Below are positions 16,226 to 24,181 of a stretch of 64,000 nt of DNA, piece after piece. The stretch is from Oscillospiraceae bacterium. GTDB lineage: Bacteria; Bacillota; Clostridia; Oscillospirales; CAG-272. The position numbers and the translations under genes are program-made. The stretch covers positions 1 to 64,000 of the forward strand of contig SVRJ01000003.1 of NCBI GenBank assembly GCA_015064885.1, given 5' to 3'. Positions within the stretch are counted from its first letter, which is position 1, and the number at the start of each line of letters is the position of its first letter. Under the pieces are notes generated by a model. That model was not told the DNA's origin. It was given only the letters and a program-made list of their open reading frames with translations, and ran no database searches.

Positions 16226-16273
16226 ATTATAGAGACACAATAATTACCTTGTAAGATCAAAGGAGAAATATAA

Positions 16274-17344
16274 ATGTTCAAAGAGAATTACAAAGCCGCA
16301 CTTGAGGGCTACGAAAAATTCTGGGAAAGAACGAACACCGACCGCTGTATACTCAATATGTCGTATCCTAAGGAAGGCTTCGTTCCCTACAGAGCCCCCG
16401 CCTCACTTGAGGAGCAATGGCTTGACGAGGAATATATCTATAACGCATACAAGCACAAAACTGCTAACACAGGCTACCTTGCAGAGGGAATTCCCTTTCT
16501 CTTCACAAATCTCGGTCCCGGTTGCCTTGCGGCATGTATCGGAAGCAAGTACGGACTTGCTCAGAGAACTATATGGTTCGATCAGGACCCTATGATAAAG
16601 GAATGGGAAAGTGCGCCTGAAATAAAATTTGACGAGCAGAGCGAAATGTGGCAGCACATAGTGCGTCTGCAGAAAAAATTTGCTACCGATCCCGACGTCA
16701 ACTTCACCATAACCGATATCGGAGGAATTCTCGATGTCGTTGCGGCACTCCGTTCCACAGAATCTCTTCTCTATGACCTTTACGATTACCCTGATGAAGT
16801 AAAGGAATGTACGGAAAAAGTAAAGGCAGAGTGGTTCAAGGTCTACGACATGCAGCTTAAGACAGTAAGCAAAACGGGGCAGCCTATAAACAACTGGATG
16901 AACATTCCATCTTCAAAGCCCTGGTATCCTCTGCAGTGCGATTTCTCGTATATGATATCCCCCGCTCAGTTTGAGGAGTTTGTTCTTCCTCACATAACAG
17001 AGCAGGCTAACTATATGGAACGTTCCATATATCACCTCGACGGTGTCGGAGAGATACGCCATCTCGATATGCTTCTCGACATACCGACTCTCAACGGTAT
17101 CGAATGGGTAGCAGGTGCGGGAGAAACTCCTCTGTGGGATGAAAGATGGTTCGACATGTACAGAAAGATACAAGACAAAAAGAAAAACATCGTCCTTCGT
17201 CTGGCTATCAATGAAAACGAAATGGCGGGCGCGGAGAGGCTCATCAAGTCTATAGATCCCGTAGGTGTCTACATATCCGTCAATTGCTCTTGCCGTGAAA
17301 AGGCAGAGGACATTCTCGAAAAGGTCACACGCTGGTCCGAGTAA
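16274..17344 (+). CDS. URO-D-like / trimethylamine-corrinoid-methyltransferase-related protein
   Basis: A 356-residue protein with the URO-D-like barrel of the group often annotated as uroporphyrinogen-III decarboxylase-like. It begins FKENYKAALEGYEKFWERTN and has YHLDGVGEIRHLDMLLDIP and GIEWVAGAGETPLWDERW, followed by GVYISVNCSCREKAEDIL with two nearby cysteines. The group is widespread in gut Firmicutes and Bacteroides, but its reaction is unproven; one-carbon or methyl transfer is a guess from the superfamily. It has its own promoter and terminator, starts after AAAGGAG, and is monocistronic opposite the other URO-D-like gene. Confidence 0.75.
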   Translation: MFKENYKAALEGYEKFWERTNTDRCILNMSYPKEGFVPYRAPASLEEQWLDEEYIYNAYKHKTANTGYLAEGIPFLFTNLGPGCLAACIGSKYGLAQRTIWFDQDPMIKEWESAPEIKFDEQSEMWQHIVRLQKKFATDPDVNFTITDIGGILDVVAALRSTESLLYDLYDYPDEVKECTEKVKAEWFKVYDMQLKTVSKTGQPINNWMNIPSSKPWYPLQCDFSYMISPAQFEEFVLPHITEQANYMERSIYHLDGVGEIRHLDMLLDIPTLNGIEWVAGAGETPLWDERWFDMYRKIQDKKKNIVLRLAINENEMAGAERLIKSIDPVGVYISVNCSCREKAEDILEKVTRWSE

Positions 17345-17366
17345 TCGTCTTCAATATAGGCTTTTT

Positions 17367-17405
17367 ATCAGCATCCCGTACGTTACGGGGTGCTGATTTG
17401 TTTAT
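17367..17405 (+). terminator. Intrinsic terminator
   Basis: ATCAGCATCCCGTA pairs with TACGGGGTGCTGAT and is followed by TTGTTTATT. Confidence 0.75.
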
Positions 17406-17486
17406 TAAATATTAATGTATATGCTACAGAAAAAGTCATAAAAATCTGATAAAATATATGCGTAAAAAACGTGCTTGGAGGCTTGT

Positions 17487-18002
17487 ATGCAAATTGCGGG
17501 TCACATCATAGGATTCATCTCTACCGCTCTGCTTTTTCTTTCTTATCAGGTGTTTGACAAAAAGCGGCTCATAGTTATTCAGACGGTCGCCACAGCTCTC
17601 AGCTGTATCCAGTATCTTCTGATCGGTGCACTATCGGGATTTGCTCTTAATATAGTTTGCATTACGAGAAACATACTGTTTTATAACAGAGATAAAAAGC
17701 TTCTGACGGGCAAGTGGCTTCCCTTTGCCACGGCTCTCCTTATGGCAGGCGTCAGCGCGCTCTCGTGGGAAGGTCTACATTCTCTCTTTATAATATCCGG
17801 ACTTATGATAAACACTGTGTGCATGGGTCTGTGCGATTCGCAGGATCTCAGAAAAAGCATCCTGCTCACAAGTCCGCTCGTGTTCGTGTATAATACGATC
17901 AAGCTTTCCTACAGCGGTATGTCGAGTGAATTTCTTTCATTCTGCTCGGCTATTATAGGAATTATAAGATACGTAAAAGCGAAAAAGAAAAGCGACGCTT
18001 AA
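17487..18002 (+). CDS. YgjV-family inner membrane protein
   Basis: A 171-residue integral membrane protein with about five or six hydrophobic helices. The family features are an N-terminal IAGHIIGFISTALLFLSYQ with basic DKKR, followed by QYLLIGALSGFALNIVCITRN. YgjV-like (Imp) proteins are small, widespread and uncharacterised. The ATG at 17487 is chosen because TTGGAGG lies just upstream; the TTG at 17475 is part of that ribosome site. No clear promoter was found, although the gene follows a terminator by about 80 nt. Transport or signalling function is unknown. Confidence 0.75.
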   Translation: MQIAGHIIGFISTALLFLSYQVFDKKRLIVIQTVATALSCIQYLLIGALSGFALNIVCITRNILFYNRDKKLLTGKWLPFATALLMAGVSALSWEGLHSLFIISGLMINTVCMGLCDSQDLRKSILLTSPLVFVYNTIKLSYSGMSSEFLSFCSAIIGIIRYVKAKKKSDA

Positions 18003-18017
18003 GATAGCTCAAACTTA

Positions 18018-18046
18018 TTGACAAACAAAATTTTTTATGATATAAT
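18018..18046 (+). promoter_or_regulatory. Promoter of the superoxide reductase gene
   Basis: TTGACA (18018-18023), 17-nt spacer, TATAAT (18041-18046), extended TGA. No obvious PerR-like palindrome overlaps it. Confidence 0.85.
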
Positions 18047-18076
18047 TATATCAATAACAAAACGGAGGATATTGCC

Positions 18077-18718
18077 ATGTGTGATAACAATAAATTTTAT
18101 ATATGTGAGCACTGCGGAAATCTTATCGGAATGATACACGACTCAGGCGTTCCGATGATGTGCTGCGGAAGAAAGATGACAAAGCTCGAACCGGGTGTTA
18201 CAGACGCAAGCGTTGAGAAGCATCTTCCCGTAGTCACGGTAGACAACAACAGAGTAAGAATAGACGTAGGCTCGGTAGAGCATCCTATGACAGAGGAGCA
18301 CAGCATCCTTTGGGTATACCTGCAAACAGACAAGGGCGGTCATCGCAAATGCCTTGAGGTCGGAAAGCCTCCCGTTGCAAGCTTTATTCTTCCCAACGAG
18401 AAGCCTCTTGCCGCATACGCATACTGTAATCTTCACGGTCTTTGGAAAACAGAGATCAAGGAGAAGGAAGAGGAAAAAGTATGCCCCCTTGCCCCGGTAA
18501 ACGTAAAAACAAATCAAAACTACACGGTATGTGCTTGTAATGCAGTCAGCTATTTCGATATTCTCGATGCTCTCAAGAACCTTAACAGTGTAGATAAGCT
18601 TCTCGATACGTTTGAAAGTGTAAAAAACACCACACACTGCTCGACGGGATGCGGAGGATGCTATGACAAGGTAATACACATCATCTCCGAGGTCATGGCA
18701 AACGGCGAGCCTCAGTAA
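18077..18718 (+). CDS. Superoxide reductase (desulfoferrodoxin) with C-terminal BFD-like [2Fe-2S] domain
   Basis: A 213-residue fusion that reduces superoxide to peroxide in the cytosol of anaerobes. Residues 1-36 are a desulforedoxin-type Fe site (C10, C13, C29, C30). Residues 40-127 are the catalytic SOR domain with Fe ligands H49, H69, H75, C117 and H120 (VEHPMTEEH and YCNLHGLW). After a charged linker (KEKEEEKV), residues 148-205 resemble a BFD/NifU-type [2Fe-2S] domain with CAC (C152, C154) and CSTGCGGC (C188, C192, C195). Standard desulfoferrodoxin stops near residue 127. The extra cluster could pass electrons from a reductase directly to the SOR centre; that is inference. It is monocistronic between a strong promoter and a terminator. 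Confidence 0.92.
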   Translation: MCDNNKFYICEHCGNLIGMIHDSGVPMMCCGRKMTKLEPGVTDASVEKHLPVVTVDNNRVRIDVGSVEHPMTEEHSILWVYLQTDKGGHRKCLEVGKPPVASFILPNEKPLAAYAYCNLHGLWKTEIKEKEEEKVCPLAPVNVKTNQNYTVCACNAVSYFDILDALKNLNSVDKLLDTFESVKNTTHCSTGCGGCYDKVIHIISEVMANGEPQ

Positions 18719-18722
18719 ATAA

Positions 18723-18760
18723 AAAAAGATCGCACCGATAATCTCGGTGCGGTCTTTTTA
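18723..18760. terminator. Bidirectional terminator
   Basis: AAGATCGCACCGA pairs with TCGGTGCGGTCTT around TAATC. A-rich sequence on one side and TTTTTA on the other let it serve both the SOR gene and the convergent MATE fragment, whose stop codon lies inside it. Confidence 0.8.
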
Positions 18761-19030
18761 ATTTATATCGGATTGCTTTATAGCCCTTCTTCTTTTGATC
18801 TCTTTTCCTATTCCTATCAGGTCGGCAAGAGAAAAATTTATCATAACAAGGGGCATCGCTATATTGACTGCGGCAAATGCGTCCTCACCCAGCTTGTGCC
18901 CTATGAAGGCACCCTCTATAATACTGTATATCGACATTGCAAACATGCTGATCATCCCGGGGATCGCAACGACAAAGAACAGCCGCCACGGCTTCATATT
19001 TGCATACATTGCTTCGGCATCCGTTTTCAT
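18758..19030 (-). pseudogene. Truncated MATE efflux transporter (N-terminal 70 residues only)
   Basis: The 90-residue frame starts like a MATE multidrug/sodium antiporter (PWRLFFVVAIPGMISMF, then IIEGAFIGHKLGEDA and INFSLADLIGIG). It then switches to a basic tail, KEIKRRRAIKQSDIN, and stops. A complete MATE protein has about 440-460 residues and twelve helices; here only about two are left, so it cannot transport. The break falls where SSVPI usually follows, which points to an internal deletion that joined the 5' end to the terminator region. No remaining MATE sequence is seen nearby. It follows the deaminase gene by 62 nt on the same strand. Confidence 0.8.
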
Positions 19031-19092
19031 TTTGTCACTTCCTCACAAAGCCATACATCTATGTATAAATATATACTTACCGATCTTATCCT

Positions 19093-19503
19093 TCAGCATT
19101 CTACCGGCCGCCATGCAAAAGGAAGCAGATCTCTTGCTTTTACCTTGATCAGCCTTCCGTTCTCATCGTTCACTATAACTTTTATGTCGGGGCAGTATTC
19201 ATACAGCATCTGTCTGCAATTTCCGCAAGGAGGGATAACACAGTTGAGATGCTTTTCATGTACCGCAACTATAGTATCAAAATCACGCTCGCCTGCCGAG
19301 ATAGCTGTTCCGACGGTAACGTATTCGGCACACGCTCCGTGTATACCGTCGCAGTTTACGCCCTTATATATTTTTCCGTTCTTACACAGAAGCGCGCATC
19401 CTACGGTGTGATTGTATACCCCGTCGTCAAAGTTCCGCAAAAGAACGTCAAGCCCTTCTTTTATAAGCTCCTTATCCTTTTCATTCAGTTCATATCTTTT
19501 CAC
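19093..19503 (-). CDS. Cytidine deaminase-superfamily protein, blasticidin-S-deaminase-like
   Basis: A 136-residue zinc hydrolase of the cytidine deaminase fold. The zinc site is C58-A-E60 (HGACAEYV) with C93 and C96 (PPCGNCRQ), and E60 is the proton shuttle. Typical Cdd has NCAERTA; the G-A-C-A-E-Y-V-T-V-G-T form and the spacing are closer to blasticidin-S-deaminase-like members. The natural substrate may be a nucleoside or a nucleoside-like antibiotic. The start is preceded by an AAGGAGAA-type site on the minus strand. It sits upstream of the MATE fragment, so a former export-plus-detoxification pair is imaginable but unproven. Confidence 0.82.
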   Translation of the reverse strand: MKRYELNEKDKELIKEGLDVLLRNFDDGVYNHTVGCALLCKNGKIYKGVNCDGIHGACAEYVTVGTAISAGERDFDTIVAVHEKHLNCVIPPCGNCRQMLYEYCPDIKVIVNDENGRLIKVKARDLLPFAWRPVEC

Positions 19504-19524
19504 GGTGTATTCTCCTTTTTTTGC

Positions 19525-19562
19525 CCTAAAAATGCGGGCAACCGAACGGTTGCCTGCATTTT
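19525..19562 (-). terminator. Terminator of the lipoprotein gene (minus strand)
   Basis: On the minus strand AATGCAGGCAACC pairs with GGTTGCCCGCATT and is followed by TTTTAGGG. The deaminase gene lies immediately beyond, so partial read-through may feed it. Confidence 0.7.
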
Positions 19563-19569
19563 AACGTCA

Positions 19570-21072
19570 TCATTTGAATTTAATATCCGCCATTACGGGA
19601 TAATGATCGCTCGTGTCGTCAATGTCAGAAGATGTGAGAACCTTGAAGCAAAGCGCTTGCAGCTTATCGGTATGCCATATAAAGTCCTCGGATATTCTGG
19701 ATATCTGTCTCTCGCCTATCTTGTGGAAGGTTCCGTGGGAAATATTGTTGTTTGCATTCACGAGGGCCTTCCTCTGAGAATCTATATATCCCTGAGATGC
19801 AATATACTTGTATCCGCTGTTAGCCGATGAGCTTGCCGCAGAGGTGTAAAGATCTCCGGTAAGTATGACGGGAATCACCTCTGTACTGCCGCTTGCCTTC
19901 TGAGCGTCGTTTATAGCGGCAATATGCTCCTTTGCCCACTTATTCTCCGAGCCGCTGTTTGCATAGTGTGCAACAGAAACTATAAACTTTCTTCCGCTAT
20001 AAGAGAATACAGCGGTGTGCGATCCGTGATAATATACCCAGCCACCCGGATTGTTTGCAGACGTGGTGGTTTTTTCTGTGGAATATCTCCAGGATGATGT
20101 CACTACCGAAAGTCCGATATCCTTTCTGTAGATGATATTCGAGTTTATCGTCTTGCCCTTAATAGCATCAGCGCCTACTGCCGGCTTATCCTTATCATAG
20201 GGGGAATCAAGGCAAACGTAGTATTCGCCAAGCTCGCCCATTACCGCATCGTAGAACACGGTATTTCCATTGTGGCTTGCATAGAACTCGTTTGTTGTAA
20301 TAATATCCGGCATAAGCTGAAGAATAATATCCGCCATTACCTCGCCGCGTGTCTTATTGCTTGTATACACTACAGGAGGAGCAGTAACGGCAGGGTCAAG
20401 ATACGGAGCCGCCATATTCCAGTGGAACACGCGAAGATCCGTGCCATCGGCTCGATTCACCATAGATTTCTGCAAAGTGTCTACCTTGTCAATTATGTTT
20501 CCGCTGACAGCCGCACCGCCAAGATCCGAATTACTGTTGCTCATATTCAAAATATAGTCTACCAGTTTTCCCGTAACCTCATTCAGAACCGTATAGCCCT
20601 CTCCCATAACAACAAGGCATTTTCCGCTCACCTTGATATCATAGTAAACGTTAGGGCGAGAGTAATTTGCTCTTACGGCATTGCTCTCTTCTCTGCCCGT
20701 CTTTCCCACGAGTATCTCGTATTCTGTTTCCTTACCCGTATGTCTGCGTATCGGAATAATATGTCCGGTGACCTTTGTCAACGCGGTCTGTATGTTTTTT
20801 GCACACTCAGCGGCATAGTCGGAATCGTAATATACGATCTTATATTCCTTAATGTCATTACCTGCTACTGTCATATTGTCTACTTTACCCTTAATGTCAT
20901 CGGTCACGGGCGAAGATGTCGTTTCTTCTGTATCGGAACCGGTATCCGCCGGTGAAGTATCCGGGGTAGTCTCCGCGTCTGATGGGGTGTTTCCTCCGCA
21001 CCCAACGACAGAGACAAGCATTATAGCTGCCAGAAAGAATGAAAGCACCGATCTCACACATCTTTTTTTCAT
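19570..21072 (-). CDS. Lipoprotein with endonuclease/exonuclease/phosphatase (EEP) fold
   Basis: A 500-residue secreted lipoprotein. The signal peptide ends in the lipobox VSVVGC with C25 as the lipid-bearing cysteine, followed by a Thr/Ser/Asp/Glu-rich linker (about 26-60). Residues 70-190 form an alpha/beta domain like those next to surface hydrolases. Residues 215-500 carry the EEP pattern: FHWNMAAPY, IITTNEFY, VSVAHYANSG, LTGDLYTS and the terminal SDHYPVMADI. EEP proteins are metal-dependent phosphodiesterases acting on nucleic acids, phosphoinositides or sphingomyelin. The second motif is NE rather than QE, a tolerated variant. The substrate is unknown; extracellular phosphate or nucleic-acid scavenging is plausible. 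Confidence 0.83.
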   Translation of the reverse strand: MKKRCVRSVLSFFLAAIMLVSVVGCGGNTPSDAETTPDTSPADTGSDTEETTSSPVTDDIKGKVDNMTVAGNDIKEYKIVYYDSDYAAECAKNIQTALTKVTGHIIPIRRHTGKETEYEILVGKTGREESNAVRANYSRPNVYYDIKVSGKCLVVMGEGYTVLNEVTGKLVDYILNMSNSNSDLGGAAVSGNIIDKVDTLQKSMVNRADGTDLRVFHWNMAAPYLDPAVTAPPVVYTSNKTRGEVMADIILQLMPDIITTNEFYASHNGNTVFYDAVMGELGEYYVCLDSPYDKDKPAVGADAIKGKTINSNIIYRKDIGLSVVTSSWRYSTEKTTTSANNPGGWVYYHGSHTAVFSYSGRKFIVSVAHYANSGSENKWAKEHIAAINDAQKASGSTEVIPVILTGDLYTSAASSSANSGYKYIASQGYIDSQRKALVNANNNISHGTFHKIGERQISRISEDFIWHTDKLQALCFKVLTSSDIDDTSDHYPVMADIKFK

Positions 21073-21127
21073 AACGTTCTCCTTAGTAAATCAGACCCGC
21101 CTTACACATCGGATCATTCATATATAT

Positions 21128-21156
21128 ATTATAACACACAAAAGGCGAAAAGTCAA
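21128..21156 (-). promoter_or_regulatory. Promoter of the EEP lipoprotein gene
   Basis: Minus strand TTGACT (21156-21151), 17-nt spacer, TATAAT (21133-21128). Confidence 0.78.
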
Positions 21157-21187
21157 CGCCTCGGTTATAAAGCCTTAATATCATTAT

Positions 21188-22108
21188 TTATATAAATCTG
21201 TCGTTAAAGAGAGATATCCACTCTGATACAAGCGAGATATCGATCCTCTCTCCTGCCGAAGATCCCATAAGATTCATAGGACGCATATCAAGTCCGTGAA
21301 AATCGCTTCCCCCGCTCTTATAGATCCCTCTTTTTTCGCAAAAGGAAGACATATATTCCTTCTGAGCCGGAGTAAACGTACCGTAAAAGCATTCCATTCC
21401 GTCAAGACCGAGGTCTGCCACTCTGCCAAGCTTTGAAGGGAATTCCGCCGAATATACGAACGCATGCGCCAAAAATGCGAAACCTCCGCAATCGTGTATC
21501 ATTCGTATGACCGTATCAACGCTCGGACTTAATGAGGACTGATCACTGTAAAGCGTGCTTTTTGAATTGAAAAGATAGTCACGGGAAAACCTGTGGCGAT
21601 CTATCGAATAAAACTCCTCCTCGCTTGGAAAAAAGCGTGCGTTCTCGGGATGGCGTTTCATCTCTGCAAGAAGATACTCGCGGTTACTCTTATGATTAGG
21701 ATCAAATACGCTTTCCGGATGCTCGAGCATAGCCGTTACAAACCAATCGTCAAGCACCGCTCCGTGTTCAAGCACCGCCAGAGTATCGAGCTTTGCCTCC
21801 TTGACCTGCTTATCATAAAATGAAAGATAATTCGACTTAATAAGCTTATCCATAGCATAGACGTCTATTCCGTATCCGAGTATCTCTATGACCTCGCCCT
21901 CAAACACCGTACTGAGTTCAACACCCGGAAGTATCTTTCCGGAAAACATACTGCGTTTTTCGATGATCTCGGAGTATGCCCCAACAGTGTTATGGTCTGT
22001 CACCGAAAACATCGAGAGCCCGAGAGCCTCCGCACACGCAAGTGAATTCTCTACGGTTGAGGTCCCGTCCGAATATACGGTATGAGAATGCAGATCGATA
22101 TGTTCCAT
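21188..22108 (-). CDS. PHP-domain phosphoesterase
   Basis: A 306-residue member of the polymerase/histidinol-phosphatase metal hydrolases. Motifs are HSHTVYSDG (H7, H9 with D14), SVTDHNTV (D-H-N), PGVELSTVFEGEVIEILGYG and the late GGSDFHG. This is the layout of the YciV/TrpH-like branch, which hydrolyses 3',5'-bisphosphonucleotides or 5'-phosphorylated oligonucleotides. An insert of about 60 residues in the middle (near HPESVFDPNHKSN) is longer than in the minimal members. It is cytosolic and monocistronic, with its own promoter. The exact substrate is not deducible. Confidence 0.85.
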   Translation of the reverse strand: MEHIDLHSHTVYSDGTSTVENSLACAEALGLSMFSVTDHNTVGAYSEIIEKRSMFSGKILPGVELSTVFEGEVIEILGYGIDVYAMDKLIKSNYLSFYDKQVKEAKLDTLAVLEHGAVLDDWFVTAMLEHPESVFDPNHKSNREYLLAEMKRHPENARFFPSEEEFYSIDRHRFSRDYLFNSKSTLYSDQSSLSPSVDTVIRMIHDCGGFAFLAHAFVYSAEFPSKLGRVADLGLDGMECFYGTFTPAQKEYMSSFCEKRGIYKSGGSDFHGLDMRPMNLMGSSAGERIDISLVSEWISLFNDRFI

Positions 22109-22149
22109 ATAAGCACCTTCCCTTATCTGTTTATCGAGCCGACTTATAT

Positions 22150-22178
22150 ATTATATCATACAATAAATAATTTGTCAA
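22150..22178 (-). promoter_or_regulatory. Promoter of the PHP gene
   Basis: Minus strand TTGACA (22178-22173), 17-nt spacer, TATAAT (22155-22150), extended TGA. Confidence 0.82.
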
Positions 22179-22240
22179 CTCGCAAAAAAGCTTCGAGAAA
22201 AAATTCAAAAACAATTCATAAAAAAAGAAACGCTTTCCTC

Positions 22241-22269
22241 TTGCTTTCAGCGTACAAACGCTGTATAAT
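22241..22269 (+). promoter_or_regulatory. Promoter with palindromic operator for the LuxR-type regulator
   Basis: TTGCTT (22241-22246), 17-nt spacer, TATAAT (22264-22269). The spacer holds a perfect palindrome, CAGCGT-ACAA-ACGCTG (22248-22263), exactly between -35 and -10. That is a good place for repression, possibly autoregulation by the gene product. Confidence 0.65.
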
Positions 22270-22318
22270 ATTAACTATGATTTAAAAACCGGATATTTCA
22301 GCTGTATCGGAGGCAAAA

Positions 22319-23557
22319 ATGAATTATATAAATGCAGAAGCCGCAGCAAAAAAATGGGGGCTCTCGCTCAGAAGAGTTCAGGACATATGCAAGCTTGGAA
22401 AGGTGCCCGGAGCAAAGCATCTGGGCAAAAACTGGCTTATTCCGGAGGATGCCGAAAAGCCTGCGGACGGACGTCGTAAGGAGGTAAAGGAAAACCTTCA
22501 CCACTACCGCCCGCTTATAAGAAAAACGCCCTTTCTCACAATGACTAATCTTTATACCGTGCCGGGAAGTGCCGAGGAGGTTGCAAAAACTCTGGAAGAC
22601 CATCCCGAGGGACAAGCACTCTTCAATGCACAGATAGCATATGCACGCGGTGACATTGACACGGTATACAACTATGCAAAATATTTTCTTGAGCTTCACT
22701 CAGGATTTTATGCGGTAATATCGGGAGGAATGCTACTCGCCCTCTGCGCTATATGGAAGGGTGACATAAGCATGTGGAGATCTGCACAAAAGCATATCTG
22801 CGAGGCGCCGTTCATGCACGACCACCAGAAGGATATAATATCTCTTTCGCTTGCAGCCACAAACAGCTACCTACGTGTAACGCAAGGATATCCCGAATGG
22901 TTTCTTGAGGGCTGCTTTGACCACTTACCCACCGATTCATACCCAACGGCACGCGTATATTACGTCAAACGTCTGCTCGTAGATGCGCAGGAGGTAGCCG
23001 TAGGTAAGTTAAAGCTTGACGACGTACGCGGTCTCGGGCTTATAAAAACCATTCCTTTTATTGTTGAACCGATGATAACGCAAATGGCGGCAGACAAGAT
23101 AATAGTAGCCGAAATATATCTGCGTCTTTTCTGCGCTATCGCCTACCAGCAGTCGGGAAATATTCAAAAGGCCACCCTTCATATTGACAAGGCGATCGCC
23201 CTTGCTCTTCCCGATAAGCTTTTCGGTCCTCTCGCTGAGTACAAAAGGCAGTTCGGTCTCCTTCTTGACGAAAGGCTGATGCTCGTATCCCCCGAAGCCG
23301 CCAAAAAGGTCAAGGACCTGCACAAGCAACATATGGAAGGCTGGACCAAGCTCCACAATATCATACTTAATAATTCTGTAGCCATATCGCTATCCGCGAG
23401 AGAACGCGAGGTGGCGCGTCTTGTTGCATTCGGGCTTTCCGACGCTCAGATAGCAAAGCAGCTTTACATATCCGAGGCATCGGTAAAGGCACTGGTCAGA
23501 TCGGCAAAAAACAAGACCGGAGTAGAAAAAAGACGTGAGCTTGCGGCATACGTCTGA
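22319..23557 (+). CDS. LuxR-type HTH regulator with N-terminal HTH and helical sensor region
   Basis: A 412-residue transcription factor with DNA-binding elements at both ends. Residues 1-45 resemble the excisionase/MerR-like HTH found in Clostridia (YINAEAAAKKWGLSLRRVQDI, then KNWLIPEDAEKP). Residues 80-345 are all-helical, TPR-like, and are the probable sensor and dimerisation part. Residues 355-410 are a LuxR/GerE HTH (LSAREREVARLVAFGLSD, IAKQLYISEASVKALVR). No receiver or ATPase domain is present. The start follows CGGAGG. Targets are unknown; the flanking surface-protein locus on the same strand is the nearest candidate, and the palindrome in its own promoter suggests self-control. Confidence 0.85.
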   Translation: MNYINAEAAAKKWGLSLRRVQDICKLGKVPGAKHLGKNWLIPEDAEKPADGRRKEVKENLHHYRPLIRKTPFLTMTNLYTVPGSAEEVAKTLEDHPEGQALFNAQIAYARGDIDTVYNYAKYFLELHSGFYAVISGGMLLALCAIWKGDISMWRSAQKHICEAPFMHDHQKDIISLSLAATNSYLRVTQGYPEWFLEGCFDHLPTDSYPTARVYYVKRLLVDAQEVAVGKLKLDDVRGLGLIKTIPFIVEPMITQMAADKIIVAEIYLRLFCAIAYQQSGNIQKATLHIDKAIALALPDKLFGPLAEYKRQFGLLLDERLMLVSPEAAKKVKDLHKQHMEGWTKLHNIILNNSVAISLSAREREVARLVAFGLSDAQIAKQLYISEASVKALVRSAKNKTGVEKRRELAAYV

Positions 23558-23637
23558 TCGCCTTACTTAATTTTGCAGACTCAAAAAAAACTATACTTTT
23601 TTTGCCTTTCAAAGGTGGATGTTTTTTTCAGTAAAAT

Positions 23638-23671
23638 CCTTTATACTATTGGCACAGCAATAGTGTAAGGG
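23638..23671. repeat. Long inverted repeat, operator or terminator
   Basis: CCTTTATACTATTG and CAATAGTGTAAGGG match as inverted arms at 12 of 14 positions around GCACAG, followed by GATTTTCTTTTTC. It lies between the regulator and the next gene. Either it terminates the regulator transcript or it is a symmetrical binding site before 23770. Confidence 0.6.
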
Positions 23672-23769
23672 ATTTTCTTTTTCACTGCTTTTAAAAATCA
23701 AGGCTATAGCAAACAATACCAACGAAAAATACGCAAGAAAGGTAAACTCACAGCAAAGGTACCGTTACA

Positions 23770-24147
23770 ATGAAAGATAATCATCTCAGCCCAAGCGAAG
23801 GTGATCTTTTTATGACTGTAGCTGTCGGAGGTTATACGTTTGATCTGCGGTACGGATACTATGAGGATTCGGACCGATCGCTCGGCGAGCCGGTTCCGAT
23901 CTACCCCGATCTAAAGAAGCATCCGCTATATTCAAGGGACGGATTTCCTATTGTCACCGCCGTTCAATCTCCCTGCGAATACTATACTGTCAAAAAAGAT
24001 GAAGCACGCGAGGATTGCTGCTGTGACTGTATATATTACCCGAGCATGAAGGATGAAATAGGTATATGCAGATGCAGAGCACGGCAGCTTATGATCCCTA
24101 CCGAAAGCAAATACGCTCAGACCGAAAGCAACGAAACTGATATCTGA
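23770..24147 (+). CDS. Cys-rich hypothetical protein (Clostridia-type)
   Basis: A 125-residue protein I do not assign to a named family, though similar small proteins with a Y-PDL-x(3)-P-x-Y-x-x-DG-P-V-TAVQ core recur in Clostridia. The first 75 residues are likely beta-rich (FDLRYGYYEDSD, PVPIYPDLKKHPLYS). The last 50 residues hold seven cysteines, in CCCDCIYY and GICRCRAR plus an earlier Cys, which suggests metal binding or a small zinc ribbon. There is no signal peptide. It precedes the giant surface protein by 34 nt and could be cotranscribed with it; no promoter is seen between them. Confidence 0.65.
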   Translation: MKDNHLSPSEGDLFMTVAVGGYTFDLRYGYYEDSDRSLGEPVPIYPDLKKHPLYSRDGFPIVTAVQSPCEYYTVKKDEAREDCCCDCIYYPSMKDEIGICRCRARQLMIPTESKYAQTESNETDI

Positions 24148-24181
24148 AAAATTTTCAATTTCACCCCAAGGAGGTACTAAC

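Noticed and set aside
18018-18076. Riboswitch or tRNA in leaders and gaps
   Set aside because: Leaders in the window are short (under about 120 nt) and no cloverleaf, T-box or known riboswitch core was recognised.
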